A DNA stretch of 42,054 nucleotides from Paenibacillus roseus (GCF_016424485.1 NZ_JAELUP010000052.1:1-42054), one strand, 5' to 3'. Shown: positions 8,667 through 17,110, numbered from the stretch's first letter. Notes: generated from the letters alone by a model not told the origin. Made by a program: numbers and translations.

Positions 8667-8712
8667 AGCAGATGATCCCTGATGATGTCAGCGGTCATCT
8701 GCTTTGTTTTTT
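8667..8712. terminator. Bidirectional terminator
   Basis: AGCAGATGA (8667-8675) pairs with TCATCTGCT (8695-8703), and TTGTTTTTT follows on the plus strand. On the minus strand the same stem is followed by TTTTATA. It can end both the GH95-like gene and the convergent small secreted-protein gene. Confidence 0.75.
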
Positions 8713-8779
8713 AATCGTAAGTTTAAGCGTATTGAAGACTATGCAGAATTGCATGGCCAGAACTTTGGCTGAAATGCTG

Positions 8780-9145
8780 TTAAGAGAACGATGGGTAATT
8801 TGTGAGATAATTGAGAGAGCCGGCGTAACTGATTCGGATAATGTAGGTTCCGGGTGGAAATACGGTATTAAAATTAATCGTGTAGTTATGGACTGTAGGA
8901 TTGGTGAAAACATCCGAACGGTTGCTTTCTATAAATACCTCTGAGCCATTTTCCAGCCGGTATACGTATGCAATAATAAGGCCAACTGGGGACCCCTGGG
9001 CAAAATACGCAGTTCCGGTAATTTTCAAATTGCCTTGCCCGGTAATCACATTCGTGTTGGAGATCGGGTTAGCATTGGCGGCAGTCGCGAACGTAATGAG
9101 CATAACAGCTGACAGCATCAGAGCCATTAACTTCTTTATTTTCAT
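8780..9145 (-). CDS. Small secreted hypothetical protein
   Basis: The protein has 121 residues. Residues 1-25 are a classical signal peptide (MKIKKLMALML core, cleavage near ANANP). The mature ~95 residues are beta-rich with alternating hydrophobic residues (GNLKITGTAYF, GLIIAYVYRL, PPGTYIIRISYAG), like a small beta-sandwich or extracellular domain. There is no cysteine pair, lipobox or sortase motif, so it is probably released. The RBS AAAGGAAGAG precedes the ATG. It stands alone between the glycosidase gene and the sulfur operon, convergent to the former. Family unknown. Confidence 0.7.
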   Translation of the reverse strand: MKIKKLMALMLSAVMLITFATAANANPISNTNVITGQGNLKITGTAYFAQGSPVGLIIAYVYRLENGSEVFIESNRSDVFTNPTVHNYTINFNTVFPPGTYIIRISYAGSLNYLTNYPSFS

Positions 9146-9296
9146 AATACTCTTCCTTTCAAGGGCAGTAGTAGAAGGAAATCTGGAAGTGAATGCTGGC
9201 CAGCGTTCTATTGAGTTTTATGAACCCTTCTACTAATTATTATACTAAATATGTTATAATAAGGGAATGTTTTATTTTTTAAAATCTCTGGACCAA

Positions 9297-10676
9297 TTAC
9301 GAGCTGTTGACGCTTAATTCTCTAAAGCTTGCGGCGGGATGGGAAGCAGGGAGAAGCCTGTTGCCTTGGCCGAACAATTGCTCACGCAGGGTACCCTCCT
9401 GGTATTCCTTTCTGTAAATGCCTCTTCGCTGTAATTCGGGTACAACCAAATCAACGAAGTCTTCCAGTGTTCCAGGTGAGACTACTTGCATAATATTGAA
9501 CCCGTCGAGGCCGACGTCCTCCACCAATTGCTCCATTCGGTCAGCCACCTCTTCCGGTGTTCCTACGGCCACCAGGCCCATGCTGCCAATTTTGCTTAAC
9601 GACGCAATAATTTCTTTGACTGTCCTTGGATTCAGCGCATTCTTGGAGAAGCGGTCCATGGCTGATTGTACGTGATTGTTGCCTGAACCGTCAAAGTAAT
9701 CCTGGGCATACGATGCCAGATCGTAACCGGAACCGGAGCTGAAGTGGACAAGCCCGCCTTCGTGCAAATAATAGGAAGTGAACTCCTCCAGCTTGCGCTG
9801 CGCCTCCTCCTTTGTCGCCCCGACAATCGGTGTCAGGCCTGTAAAAAATTTCAGCTGCGCCGGATCGCGTCCTTGTTCCTCAGCCTGTCGGCGGATGTCG
9901 GCGATCTGCTTTTTCATCAGCGCAGTATCCGTGCCGCCAATAAATATGCCTTCGGCATGACGAGCTGCGAATACTTTGCCCCGTGGAGAAGTGCCTGCTT
10001 GATAAAGAACGGGTGTTCTCTGCAAAGACGGCTCGCTCAGATGAGGACCCTGCACATTGAAATAATTGCCCTTATGCCGAATCGAATGAACTTTGGAAGG
10101 ATCGGAATACTTGCGATTTTTCTTATCTGTCAGGACAGCGTCCTCCTGCCAGCTCCCTTCCCACAGCTTATAGACGACTTCCAAATACTCGTCGGCAATA
10201 TCGTACCGCTCATCGTGGCCGATCATCGTATCCAGCCCAAAATTTTGCGCTGCGTTCGGGAGGTAGGAGGTGACAATATTCCAGGCGATACGTCCTTTGG
10301 TCAGGTGGTCTAATGTTGATATTCTTCGGGCAAAAGCATAAGGATGTTCATAAGTCGTGGCTGACGTCACAACAAAATTCAGATGTTTGGTCACGGCTGC
10401 CATCGGCGGAATGACCAGCGACGGATCGTTCGCTGGAATCTGAACAGCGTTGCGCACGGCCGGTTCCTTTCCCTCGCCATACACATCATAGATGCCCAGC
10501 ACGTCAGCAATAAATACAGCGTCGAATTTGCCACGCTCCAGAAGTTTCGCCAGATTAGTCCAAAAGGATAGATCGGTATAGTGTCGCCGCTGATCAGCGG
10601 GATGCGACCATAAGCCATGAGCTAAATGGCCCAAGCAATTCATTTCAAATGCATTCAAGTGCAGTTGCTTGCTCAT
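9297..10676 (-). CDS. NtaA/SnaA/DszA-family FMN-dependent monooxygenase
   Basis: The protein has 459 residues with the full length and motifs of this class of bacterial-luciferase-fold (TIM barrel) enzymes: LHLNAFEMN at the start, FDAVFIADVLG near 52-62, RISTLDHLTKGRIAWNIVTS near 117-136, YLEVVYKLWEGSW near 163-175, VLYQAGTSPRGKVFAARHAEGIFIGG near 223-248, and ELQRRGIY near the end. These enzymes use reduced FMN from a separate reductase and O2 to oxidise sulfones, sulfonates, aminopolycarboxylates or N-acetyl-S-substituted cysteines. It is the last gene of the minus-strand organosulfur operon. The ATG has AAGGAG seven bases upstream. The substrate cannot be assigned. Confidence 0.88.
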   Translation of the reverse strand: MSKQLHLNAFEMNCLGHLAHGLWSHPADQRRHYTDLSFWTNLAKLLERGKFDAVFIADVLGIYDVYGEGKEPAVRNAVQIPANDPSLVIPPMAAVTKHLNFVVTSATTYEHPYAFARRISTLDHLTKGRIAWNIVTSYLPNAAQNFGLDTMIGHDERYDIADEYLEVVYKLWEGSWQEDAVLTDKKNRKYSDPSKVHSIRHKGNYFNVQGPHLSEPSLQRTPVLYQAGTSPRGKVFAARHAEGIFIGGTDTALMKKQIADIRRQAEEQGRDPAQLKFFTGLTPIVGATKEEAQRKLEEFTSYYLHEGGLVHFSSGSGYDLASYAQDYFDGSGNNHVQSAMDRFSKNALNPRTVKEIIASLSKIGSMGLVAVGTPEEVADRMEQLVEDVGLDGFNIMQVVSPGTLEDFVDLVVPELQRRGIYRKEYQEGTLREQLFGQGNRLLPASHPAASFRELSVNSS

Positions 10677-10692
10677 GAGTTTGCTCCTTTCC

Positions 10693-11937
10693 TTACAGAT
10701 TAAGCTGACGTTTAGGCAGCACGCCGTTCAAGTACCAGTTGCCAACATGATACAGTTTCCAGCGGACCGGATCATGCAGGGTATGAATGCGGGCGTTGCG
10801 CCAATGGCGGTCATAATTATATTTTTCATCCATTGAAGAGGTGCCCGCCAATTCAAAGAACGCGTTCGTTAATTCGATTGCAGTATCGGTGGCAACGGCT
10901 TTTAGTGAGGCGACAAGCAGTGACGTATGCTTGACCATCTCCGTAATTTGTTCCCGCTTCTCCTCAAGTTCATTGCGGATCAGCTCATTTTCCCGGTCGA
11001 TCGAGCGGGCGCATTGCTCCAGAAGCGCCTCGGCAGCGTTCAGCTTAATCCCGAGTTCGCCAAAGCGGTGCACAATATAAGCATCGTCAATCGGCTCCGA
11101 CCCATTGCCCGCTTGGTTTCTCACATATTCCGCCGCATCTTCCAGAGCAGCTCGCGCAATGCCTACATCTATGGCGGCGTGCATAATTTGGGTGAATGCT
11201 CCGGAGAAATATTCCAGATCGACGGATTTCCGGTTCGAAAGCACCCACTCGTCTAAAACCTCAACTTGCTCAAACAATACGGTGCCGCTAGCCGTCGTTC
11301 GTTGACCGATACCTGACCAATCATCGATTACCGTCACGCCTGGGGCGTGACGAGGGACGAAGACCATGGTCAAATGCCCTTCATCATTGGCCGCCATGAC
11401 CGGTATCCACTGGGCGAACAGCGCGCCGGTAGAATAGTACTTTTTCCCGTTTAGTACATACCCGCCGTTCTCGCTGCTTGCCAGACGGGTTTGCATGCGC
11501 AAGACGTCTTTTATTTGACTGACGCCTTTTACGCCACGCTCTGACACCGCATTGCCGAACTGCGCTCCATCCAGCACCTGAGAGAAGAAGAACGACTTTT
11601 GTTCTTCTGTTCCAAGAATTTCTAGCATTTGAATGCACATATGATGATTTTGTGGAATTTGCCCGATGGAAGAATCGGCCTGCGAGATGATTCGGAATAT
11701 CTCCGTTAGCGTAACCGCAGAGACGCCCGGACCCCCGTATGCCTTCGGCACGAACACTCCGAAAAGCCCGCTTTCCGCGTACAGGCGGATTTCATCAAAC
11801 GGGAGTCTCCGCTCGCGATCCCGCTGAGAGGATTCCTTGCTAATAATGGCGGCGTATTCGCGGGCGATCTGCAATGCCTCTTCGTCAGTCTGTATTCTTC
11901 TCGCAGTCAAACGGCGCTCATTGATGGATGATGTCAT
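10693..11937 (-). CDS. Acyl-CoA-dehydrogenase-fold monooxygenase (DszC/SfnB type)
   Basis: The protein has 414 residues. It has the acyl-CoA dehydrogenase N-terminal helical domain (DEIRLYAESGLFGVFVPKAYGGPG near 45-68), the FMN-binding middle (YVLNGKKYYSTGALFAQW) and a C-terminal four-helix bundle ending in RNARIHTLHDPVRWKLYHVGNWYLNG. That ending is characteristic of the DszC/SfnB/DBT monooxygenase branch and not of true CoA dehydrogenases. These flavin-dependent enzymes work with LLM-class partners in sulfone or sulfur-heterocycle breakdown. It overlaps the upstream NtaA-type gene by 20 bases and is 16 bases from the downstream one, so it is cotranscribed. AAGGAG lies upstream of the ATG. 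Confidence 0.85.
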   Translation of the reverse strand: MTSSINERRLTARRIQTDEEALQIAREYAAIISKESSQRDRERRLPFDEIRLYAESGLFGVFVPKAYGGPGVSAVTLTEIFRIISQADSSIGQIPQNHHMCIQMLEILGTEEQKSFFFSQVLDGAQFGNAVSERGVKGVSQIKDVLRMQTRLASSENGGYVLNGKKYYSTGALFAQWIPVMAANDEGHLTMVFVPRHAPGVTVIDDWSGIGQRTTASGTVLFEQVEVLDEWVLSNRKSVDLEYFSGAFTQIMHAAIDVGIARAALEDAAEYVRNQAGNGSEPIDDAYIVHRFGELGIKLNAAEALLEQCARSIDRENELIRNELEEKREQITEMVKHTSLLVASLKAVATDTAIELTNAFFELAGTSSMDEKYNYDRHWRNARIHTLHDPVRWKLYHVGNWYLNGVLPKRQLNL

Positions 11938-13141
11938 GGCTACGTTCTCTCCTTATCAAGTTTAATACTGGGTGGTCCTGAGATAGCTTGCCGTGTTGTT
12001 CGCCGAACAGACGCTGACGCAGCGTATGGGTGTAAGGGGGCTCGTATTCCTGGCGATAGATGCCTCTTCGCTGCAGTTCCGGTACGACCAGCTTTACGAA
12101 GTCCCGCAACGTACCGGGTGACACGATCTGCGTCAGGTTAAAGCCGTCAAGTCCGGTCTCGGCTATCCATTGCTCCATCTGGTCAGCTACCTCCAGGGGG
12201 TCGCCAACGATCAGCAGACCGGAGCTATCATAATAACCTGGAGAATAATTCACGAACTTCCGTTCGGCCTCTTCTCTGGTTCGTCCGGTGACAACGGTTA
12301 ACTGACCGAACAGCTTCACATGCTCGGGCTTTCTGCCGAACGCCGCCGCCTTCCTCCGGATTTCCTCGACATCAAGCCGGATAGTATCCGGCTGATTACC
12401 TACGATGAAGATGCCCTCAGCATGCTTGGCTGCGAATTCGCGACCCAGTGTTGATGTTCCAGACTGGAAAAGCACGGGTGTGCGCTGTGGCGACGGTTCG
12501 CTGAGATGAGGTCCCGCAACATTGAAATGCGCACCCTTATGATGTATAAAATGAACCTTGTCCGGGTCGGCGTAAAGGCGGTTGCCCCAGTCTTTGACGA
12601 CCGCGTCATCTTGCCAACTCAGTTCCCATAGTTTGTAGCATACCTTGAGAAACTCTTCCCCAAGCTCATGCTGGTCATTACGCCCTAACGGCTGATCGAG
12701 CCCTGGATTGTTCGCAGTACTGTGCAGCGTCGAAGTTACAATATTCCAGGCAAGCCGCCCTTTGGTCAGATGGTCAAGGGTAGAGATGCGGCGCGCAAAA
12801 GAAAAAGGCTGCTCATAGGTCGTTGAGGCAGTCAGCGCAAACCCGAGATGCTGTGTAACTGTTGCCATCGCGGCGATGACTGGCATCGGGTCATTCGCTG
12901 GCAATTGTCCGCTGTTGTGGGAGGCCGGATCGCTCTCCTGCCCGTCTGGGTCGTATACCCCAAACACATCATCAAGGAAAATTGCGTCGAACTTGCCATG
13001 CTCAAGCAGTTGCGCCAGTTCGAGCCAATAGGACAGGTCTTTGTACCGGGTGCGCTCATCTTCCGGGTGCGCCCACAGTTCATCGTTAAGATGGCCCGGA
13101 CCATTCACTTCAAACGCGTTCAGATGAATTTGTTTTTTCAA
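11918..13141 (-). CDS. Short NtaA/SnaA/DszA-family monooxygenase
   Basis: The protein has 407 residues if started at the TTG at 13141. That start has AAGGAGGT seven bases upstream and begins KKQIHLNAFEVNGPGHL, aligning with the paralogue at 9297-10676; a TTG at 13183 and an ATG at 13174 are longer, less likely choices. The core motifs match the paralogue (FDAIFLDDVFG, RISTLDHLTKGRLAWNIVTS, VLFQSGTSTLGREFAAKHAEGIFIVG, ELQRRGIY). Compared with the paralogue about 59 residues are missing in frame between REEAERKF and GDPLEVADQM, near 12215-12265. The barrel ends are intact, so it may still fold, but activity is uncertain. It probably processes an organosulfur substrate in the same pathway. Confidence 0.83.
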   Translation of the reverse strand: MKKQIHLNAFEVNGPGHLNDELWAHPEDERTRYKDLSYWLELAQLLEHGKFDAIFLDDVFGVYDPDGQESDPASHNSGQLPANDPMPVIAAMATVTQHLGFALTASTTYEQPFSFARRISTLDHLTKGRLAWNIVTSTLHSTANNPGLDQPLGRNDQHELGEEFLKVCYKLWELSWQDDAVVKDWGNRLYADPDKVHFIHHKGAHFNVAGPHLSEPSPQRTPVLFQSGTSTLGREFAAKHAEGIFIVGNQPDTIRLDVEEIRRKAAAFGRKPEHVKLFGQLTVVTGRTREEAERKFVNYSPGYYDSSGLLIVGDPLEVADQMEQWIAETGLDGFNLTQIVSPGTLRDFVKLVVPELQRRGIYRQEYEPPYTHTLRQRLFGEQHGKLSQDHPVLNLIRRERSHDIIHQ

Positions 13142-13183
13142 TTCGGGTACCTCCTTGTTTAGCGGGTTAGTCATCGGCAGCAA

Positions 13184-14032
13184 TTACTCCTTCTTCCAGA
13201 AAAATGCATCACCATATTTTTCTCTGATGAGCTTTTTCACGTCCTCATGTTGAAACGCATTGGCTACCTTTTGAATATTCGCGTCATCCTGACTATCCTT
13301 GCGGGCGGCCAGCACAATAAAGAAATCATTGCCATAGAAGGCGCCTTCCCTAATGAGCGTATCCTTGGACGGAACCAGCTTTGCCTGCAACGCATAGGTG
13401 CTCGGCATCGCCGTCAGGTCGGAATCGTTGTACGCCTGCGGAAGCAGCATTTGATCAATCTCGACGATTTTGTACTTCTTCTTATTCTCCAAAATGTCTT
13501 GTTTCGAGCCATGAACACCGACGCCATCCTTCAGTTTGATGAGCCCGTGCTCGTTAAGGAGGGCAAGTGATCGACCGCTGTTGGCAGGGTCTGCCGGAAT
13601 CGAAATCGTCGCGCCCTCCGGAACCTCATCTATGCTTTTGTATGTTTTGGAATACAATCCGAAAATTCCAGAGAAGGTGACGGTTAACGGCACCAGATCC
13701 ATGTTGTTGCTTTTGTTGAATTGCTCCAGATAGCTCTCCGACTGAAAGTAATTCAGATCAATTTCCTTGTTGTTGAGCGCCTGATTCGGGATTGTCACAT
13801 CCGTGAACGCCTTGATTTCCAGATTGATGTTTTCCTTCTTCAAGTTGTCCTTTACCAGGTTGATGATTTCGTTGTAGGGAGGGAAATCGACCATTCCAAT
13901 TCTGACCGTGACAGGATGATCCGCCGATGCGGCCGTCGTTGTTGCTTTTGTGCCGGAGTCGGCCTGGCCGCAAGCAGCGAGCGCCGCCATCGATAGAATA
14001 AGCAATGAGATCAGACCAGCTCTTGTTTTCAT
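13184..14032 (-). CDS. MetQ/NlpA-family substrate-binding lipoprotein
   Basis: The protein has 282 residues. The signal peptide ends in a lipobox LAAC (cysteine 21), so it is membrane-anchored on the outside. It has the NlpA/MetQ fold motifs VRIGMVDFPPYNEI, KDNLKKENINLEIKAFTDVTIPNQALNNKEIDLNYFQ and DEVPEGATISIPADPANSGRSLALLNEHGLIKLKDG, all typical of methionine-binding lipoproteins. No MetN ATPase or MetP permease is adjacent, so it must use a transporter encoded elsewhere. Its place between flavin monooxygenase genes suggests a methionine-like or organosulfur ligand that these enzymes consume. ATG with AAGGAG ten bases upstream. Confidence 0.88.
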   Translation of the reverse strand: MKTRAGLISLLILSMAALAACGQADSGTKATTTAASADHPVTVRIGMVDFPPYNEIINLVKDNLKKENINLEIKAFTDVTIPNQALNNKEIDLNYFQSESYLEQFNKSNNMDLVPLTVTFSGIFGLYSKTYKSIDEVPEGATISIPADPANSGRSLALLNEHGLIKLKDGVGVHGSKQDILENKKKYKIVEIDQMLLPQAYNDSDLTAMPSTYALQAKLVPSKDTLIREGAFYGNDFFIVLAARKDSQDDANIQKVANAFQHEDVKKLIREKYGDAFFWKKE

Positions 14033-14088
14033 GTGTACATTGCTCCTTATGAATTTACCGTTTGGGGTTGTGAGTCAAGCTGAAATCA

Positions 14089-15285
14089 TCATGAGTAGCT
14101 GGTCGGGATTGGCCCTTTTTCATTCAGATGCCAGTTGCCGACAGTGCGAAGCTTGTAATCGGCCGGATTGTGCAGCGTGTGCGTCCGAACATTTCGCCAG
14201 AACCGGTCAAATCCAAAGTCGCGTGCAGCCGAACGCGCTCCCATCGCTTCGAAGAAGCGGCTGGTCACCTCAAGGCCGACTCTGCCTGCGAACACATTAG
14301 CGGCTGCAGTGAGGGCCGCCGCTTCGCTGCGCTCTTCCCAGGTGAGCGCGTTGCCCTTTTCCCATATCGCATCGATTTTGGCCAAGGCGCGGTCCGCCAA
14401 ACTTTCTGCCGCTGCTGTCTCCGTCCAGTATTCGCCGTAATTGCGCAGGATATAGGGATCATCGGAAGCAGAATCTAGACCTGACGCGCCCCAGGCCCGG
14501 GTTTTCTCGCGAGTGTACCGTTTGCCTTCCTTCAGCGCTCCGAGCGCGCAACCGACGAAAATTTGCGTAAGCACGCTTTGTGATAAAAGCGATCCGATTG
14601 TGCTAAACGGTATTTCCGCATTAAAGATCAGGGGAGAGGTCTCTTCGGGATGAATGATCACATTATGGAAGCTGACCGTTCCGCTTCCGGTTTGCCGCTG
14701 GCCGATATGATCCCAGTCGTCATGAACCGTAATGCCTTCGCGTCTTGTGGGGATATTGCCGAAGAAATAATTCTCACGATTGTCAGAGTCGGCCCATATG
14801 AGAGTAAGCACATCAGAATCCGGCGAACCGGAGCCGAACGATTTTGACCCGTTCGCAATGAAGCCTTCGTCCGGATGATTCCGTCTTACAATGGCCAGAC
14901 CTTGATCCAAAGGATTGGTGGCGTTGCCCCAGAACCAATGATGCGACGCTGATTGTTCCAGCAGCCGCTTGGCATATTCCTGATCGTGTCCGAGCAACGT
15001 ATAGGAAATCGCCAGATGATGATAACCGAACAAATGGCCGAGGGATGAGTCCGCCGTGGAGAGAATGCGCGTAATCGCCATCACGGATGACCAAGGAAGT
15101 CCGAGGCCGCCCCACTTCTGCGGAATTAGCGCATTCAACAGACCGCTTTCCCGCAGGGCGTCACGCTGCGCCTTCGGTGTCCCTCCTTCCTTGTCGCGCT
15201 CGGACGCATCCGTTTCAAAATATCGGGCAAGCTCCTCCGCCTTACTTAAAAAGTCCTTCTCCGCAATAATCTGACTCATATTCAT
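14089..15285 (-). CDS. Acyl-CoA-dehydrogenase-fold monooxygenase, first gene of sulfur operon
   Basis: The protein has 398 residues and is a paralogue of the protein at 10693-11937. It has an N-terminal helical domain (ALRESGLLNALIPQKWGGLGLPW near 48-70), a flavin-binding middle (NGSKSFGSGSPDSD, DDWDHIGQRQTGSGTVSF) and the family end RFWRNVRTHTLHNPADYKLRTVGNWHLN. It belongs to the DszC/SfnB branch, which uses reduced flavin and O2; there is no sign of CoA specificity. It is the first gene behind the leader, with GAGG five bases before the ATG. With its neighbours it probably forms a two-step oxidation system for an imported organosulfur compound. Confidence 0.85.
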   Translation of the reverse strand: MNMSQIIAEKDFLSKAEELARYFETDASERDKEGGTPKAQRDALRESGLLNALIPQKWGGLGLPWSSVMAITRILSTADSSLGHLFGYHHLAISYTLLGHDQEYAKRLLEQSASHHWFWGNATNPLDQGLAIVRRNHPDEGFIANGSKSFGSGSPDSDVLTLIWADSDNRENYFFGNIPTRREGITVHDDWDHIGQRQTGSGTVSFHNVIIHPEETSPLIFNAEIPFSTIGSLLSQSVLTQIFVGCALGALKEGKRYTREKTRAWGASGLDSASDDPYILRNYGEYWTETAAAESLADRALAKIDAIWEKGNALTWEERSEAAALTAAANVFAGRVGLEVTSRFFEAMGARSAARDFGFDRFWRNVRTHTLHNPADYKLRTVGNWHLNEKGPIPTSYS

Positions 15286-15617
15286 TTCTTCCTCTCTATA
15301 ATTGTTTTTTCAGCTCCGCCGTTCGCTCTTTGCAGAAGCAGGCAAGTTGCCATTTAACGGTCCTTTGGGGGTTAAATATTTGGCTTGCAAATGAAAAAGC
15401 CGTCTCTTCCGTGAAGAAACGGCTCTGATCGCCCGCCCGGAAGACTTTGTTCATGAGACCTGAGGTCTGCATCAGCTGCCAGTCATCTGGTGAGCGATTC
15501 ATATATTCAACTTGGCTGTGAATCCGACAGGCCACTGTCATGCCGGATGTCGACTTTGACCAGTGGGTTAACAATATGAAATATTTCTGATTATCCCTGT
15601 TGATAAAGTTGGAATTG
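15286..15617 (-). other. Long structured mRNA leader of sulfur operon
   Basis: About 330 nt separate the promoter from the first gene. The leader contains a stem CCACU-G-GUCA / UGAC-AGUGG (15531-15569 region), an AGACCTCAGGTCT near-palindrome, a CCAGATGACTGG hairpin, and then an intrinsic terminator. This layout fits transcription attenuation. It does not show the SAM-I (S-box) core or a T-box GGGTGGnACCGCG element. An overlapping minus-strand reading frame (15296-15541, 81 residues, containing NRSPDDWQLMQTSGLMNKVF) has fairly gene-like codons but no good RBS, so a small leader protein cannot be excluded. Confidence 0.5.
15394..15424 (-). terminator. Leader terminator upstream of sulfur operon
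   Basis: On the minus strand AGCCGTTTCTT (15424-15414) pairs with AAGAGACGGCT (15408-15398) as an 11-bp stem with a five-base loop, followed by a run of T. It lies downstream of the promoter and upstream of the first gene, so it probably attenuates the operon. Confidence 0.7.
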
Positions 15618-15623
15618 TTCTTT

Positions 15624-15651
15624 ATTATAGCTAATCTATTTAATAAAACAA
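15624..15651 (-). promoter_or_regulatory. Promoter of minus-strand sulfur operon
   Basis: On the minus strand TTGTTT (15651-15646) and a perfect TATAAT (15629-15624) are separated by 16 bases. Transcription would begin near 15617. Confidence 0.5.
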
Positions 15652-15794
15652 CAAACAAAATATCAAAATATGCTGGTTACCTAACATATCGCTCCCAAAT
15701 CATTTAATTTCCTTGAAATAACCTATATTTACGCCTCAAATGTCTGTAATTTCCTAAAATAAAATGAAGTGGATGTTGGCAGTCAAGCGATGAC

Positions 15795-15842
15795 CAAGCG
15801 TAAACGGCTTTGCCGTTCTTTGACGGGCAAAACATCATTTCG
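15795..15842 (-). repeat. Dispersed repeat, partial copy C
   Basis: Read on the minus strand, this matches 24506-24553 (copy B) at most positions. The shared part is GCCCGTCAAAG-N-ACGGCAAAGCCG followed by TTTACGCTTG. The core ACGGC-AAA-GCCGT can form a small hairpin. It lies in the divergent gap between the sulfur operon and the aldo/keto reductase gene. Only the right-hand half of the unit is present. Confidence 0.7.
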
Positions 15843-15895
15843 CCTCTCCTTGCTCTGACCGGGCAAATCGATTATGCTACCTGAAAAGGAGTGAT

Positions 15896-16828
15896 ATGGG
15901 GATGAAATATCGTAAATTGGGGCGTACCAATCTGGATGTGTCTGTCATTGGTCTGGGTACCTGGCAGTTTGGCGGCGAATGGGGGAAAGTCTACTCCCAA
16001 TCTGAAGTCAACGGCATACTGGATACGGCCAAATCAGTAGGGATTAATCTGATCGATACTGCCGAATGTTACGGCGACCATTTGTCCGAGGCTCTGATTG
16101 GAGAGTATTTGCGCAACGGCAAGCGGGAGGACTGGGTAATCGCTACGAAATTTGGCCATAAATTTCATAGTCATCTCAACCGCACAGACCAGTATTCGGC
16201 TGGGGATGTTCAGCAGCAGTTGGAAGACTCGCTTCGCGCCCTGCAAACGGACTATCTCGATTTGTACCAGTTCCATTCCGGTCCGGATGAGGCCTTCGAC
16301 AGTGACGAATTGTGGACAATGCTGGACAAGCAAGTACAAGCGGGCAAAATTCGTCATCTCGGCCTTTCGCTCAACAAGAAGAACAGCCTTCATCAGGTAA
16401 ATTCGTCTCCTCAAATTAATGCCAGCACGATTCAAGTCGTCTATAATCGTCTCGAACAGCAGCCTGAAGAGGGAGTCTTCCCGGCTTGCATCCGGCACAA
16501 CCTTGGTGTACTCGCACGTGTGCCGCTTGCCAGCGGCTACTTAAGCGGCAAGTACAAGCCGGGCGCGATCTTCCCCGACAATGATGTCCGCAAAAGTCAT
16601 AACCAGGAAGAAACTTCATCGCGCCTGCGGCAGGTGCAGGAGATTCAGCAGAACGAGGTGCCGGATGGTATAGATATGGCCCGCTGGGCGCTGGCGTGGT
16701 GCCTCAAGCATGATGCGGTAACGTGTGTAATTCCGGGTTGCAAGGACGAAGCGCAAGTCAGGGCGAATGCCGCCGCGGCTGAATTGGTTGCAGAAGAGCA
16801 TCCTTTAACTGTAAAGGCCCCTTTCTAA
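15896..16828 (+). CDS. Aldo/keto reductase
   Basis: The protein has 310 residues with a TIM barrel. The catalytic tetrad is readable: D in INLIDTAECYG, Y four residues later, K in VIATKFGHK, and H in DLYQFHSGP. The C-terminal NADPH-binding signature appears as CVIPGCKDEAQVRANAAA. The start could be 15896 (AGGAG four bases upstream) or the ATG at 15902, which gives the usual MKYRKLGRT beginning. The family reduces aldehydes and ketones with NADPH. It is divergent from the organosulfur operon, whose monooxygenases release aldehydes or ketones, so a clean-up role is possible but inferred. Confidence 0.88.
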   Translation: MGMKYRKLGRTNLDVSVIGLGTWQFGGEWGKVYSQSEVNGILDTAKSVGINLIDTAECYGDHLSEALIGEYLRNGKREDWVIATKFGHKFHSHLNRTDQYSAGDVQQQLEDSLRALQTDYLDLYQFHSGPDEAFDSDELWTMLDKQVQAGKIRHLGLSLNKKNSLHQVNSSPQINASTIQVVYNRLEQQPEEGVFPACIRHNLGVLARVPLASGYLSGKYKPGAIFPDNDVRKSHNQEETSSRLRQVQEIQQNEVPDGIDMARWALAWCLKHDAVTCVIPGCKDEAQVRANAAAAELVAEEHPLTVKAPF

Positions 16829-17110
16829 CTCAATAAAGTTTCGGTTCGGAAAAAGAACAGAACCAGATAGCCATTAAAATGTGAGCAGCTTAAAGGACAG
16901 CGGTCATCAACTGCCAGTTCGAATATCGTGTTGCTGTTGCTGACGGATTTACAGGGAAGAAGCAGGTGATGGAGATTTTTGCTTACGGGACAGTGGTGCG
17001 TTTTAACTAGAGTATTTGCTTCTTGGTATGATGCTCCGTCGGAAAGCACAATAGCGGCTGCCGATGTTGCCTGGCACTGACCTGAACGATAGATAGGCCG
17101 ACAATCATAA
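16829..17110. other. Noncoding gap before terminator
   Basis: No convincing gene is seen here on either strand. Plus-strand frames are interrupted, and the minus-strand open frame near 16825-17136 lacks an RBS and family features. The region ends in a strong plus-strand terminator, so a small RNA or a long 3' UTR is possible. Confidence 0.4.

Noticed and set aside
10693..11937. Fatty-acid acyl-CoA dehydrogenase
   Set aside because: The C-terminal THTLHDPVRWK-type ending and the neighbours place it in the DszC/SfnB monooxygenase branch.
15286..15617. SAM-I (S-box) or T-box riboswitch in front of the sulfur operon
   Set aside because: The S-box core with GAUGAAACCCGGCAACC and the T-box GGGTGGnACCGCG element are both absent on the transcribed strand.
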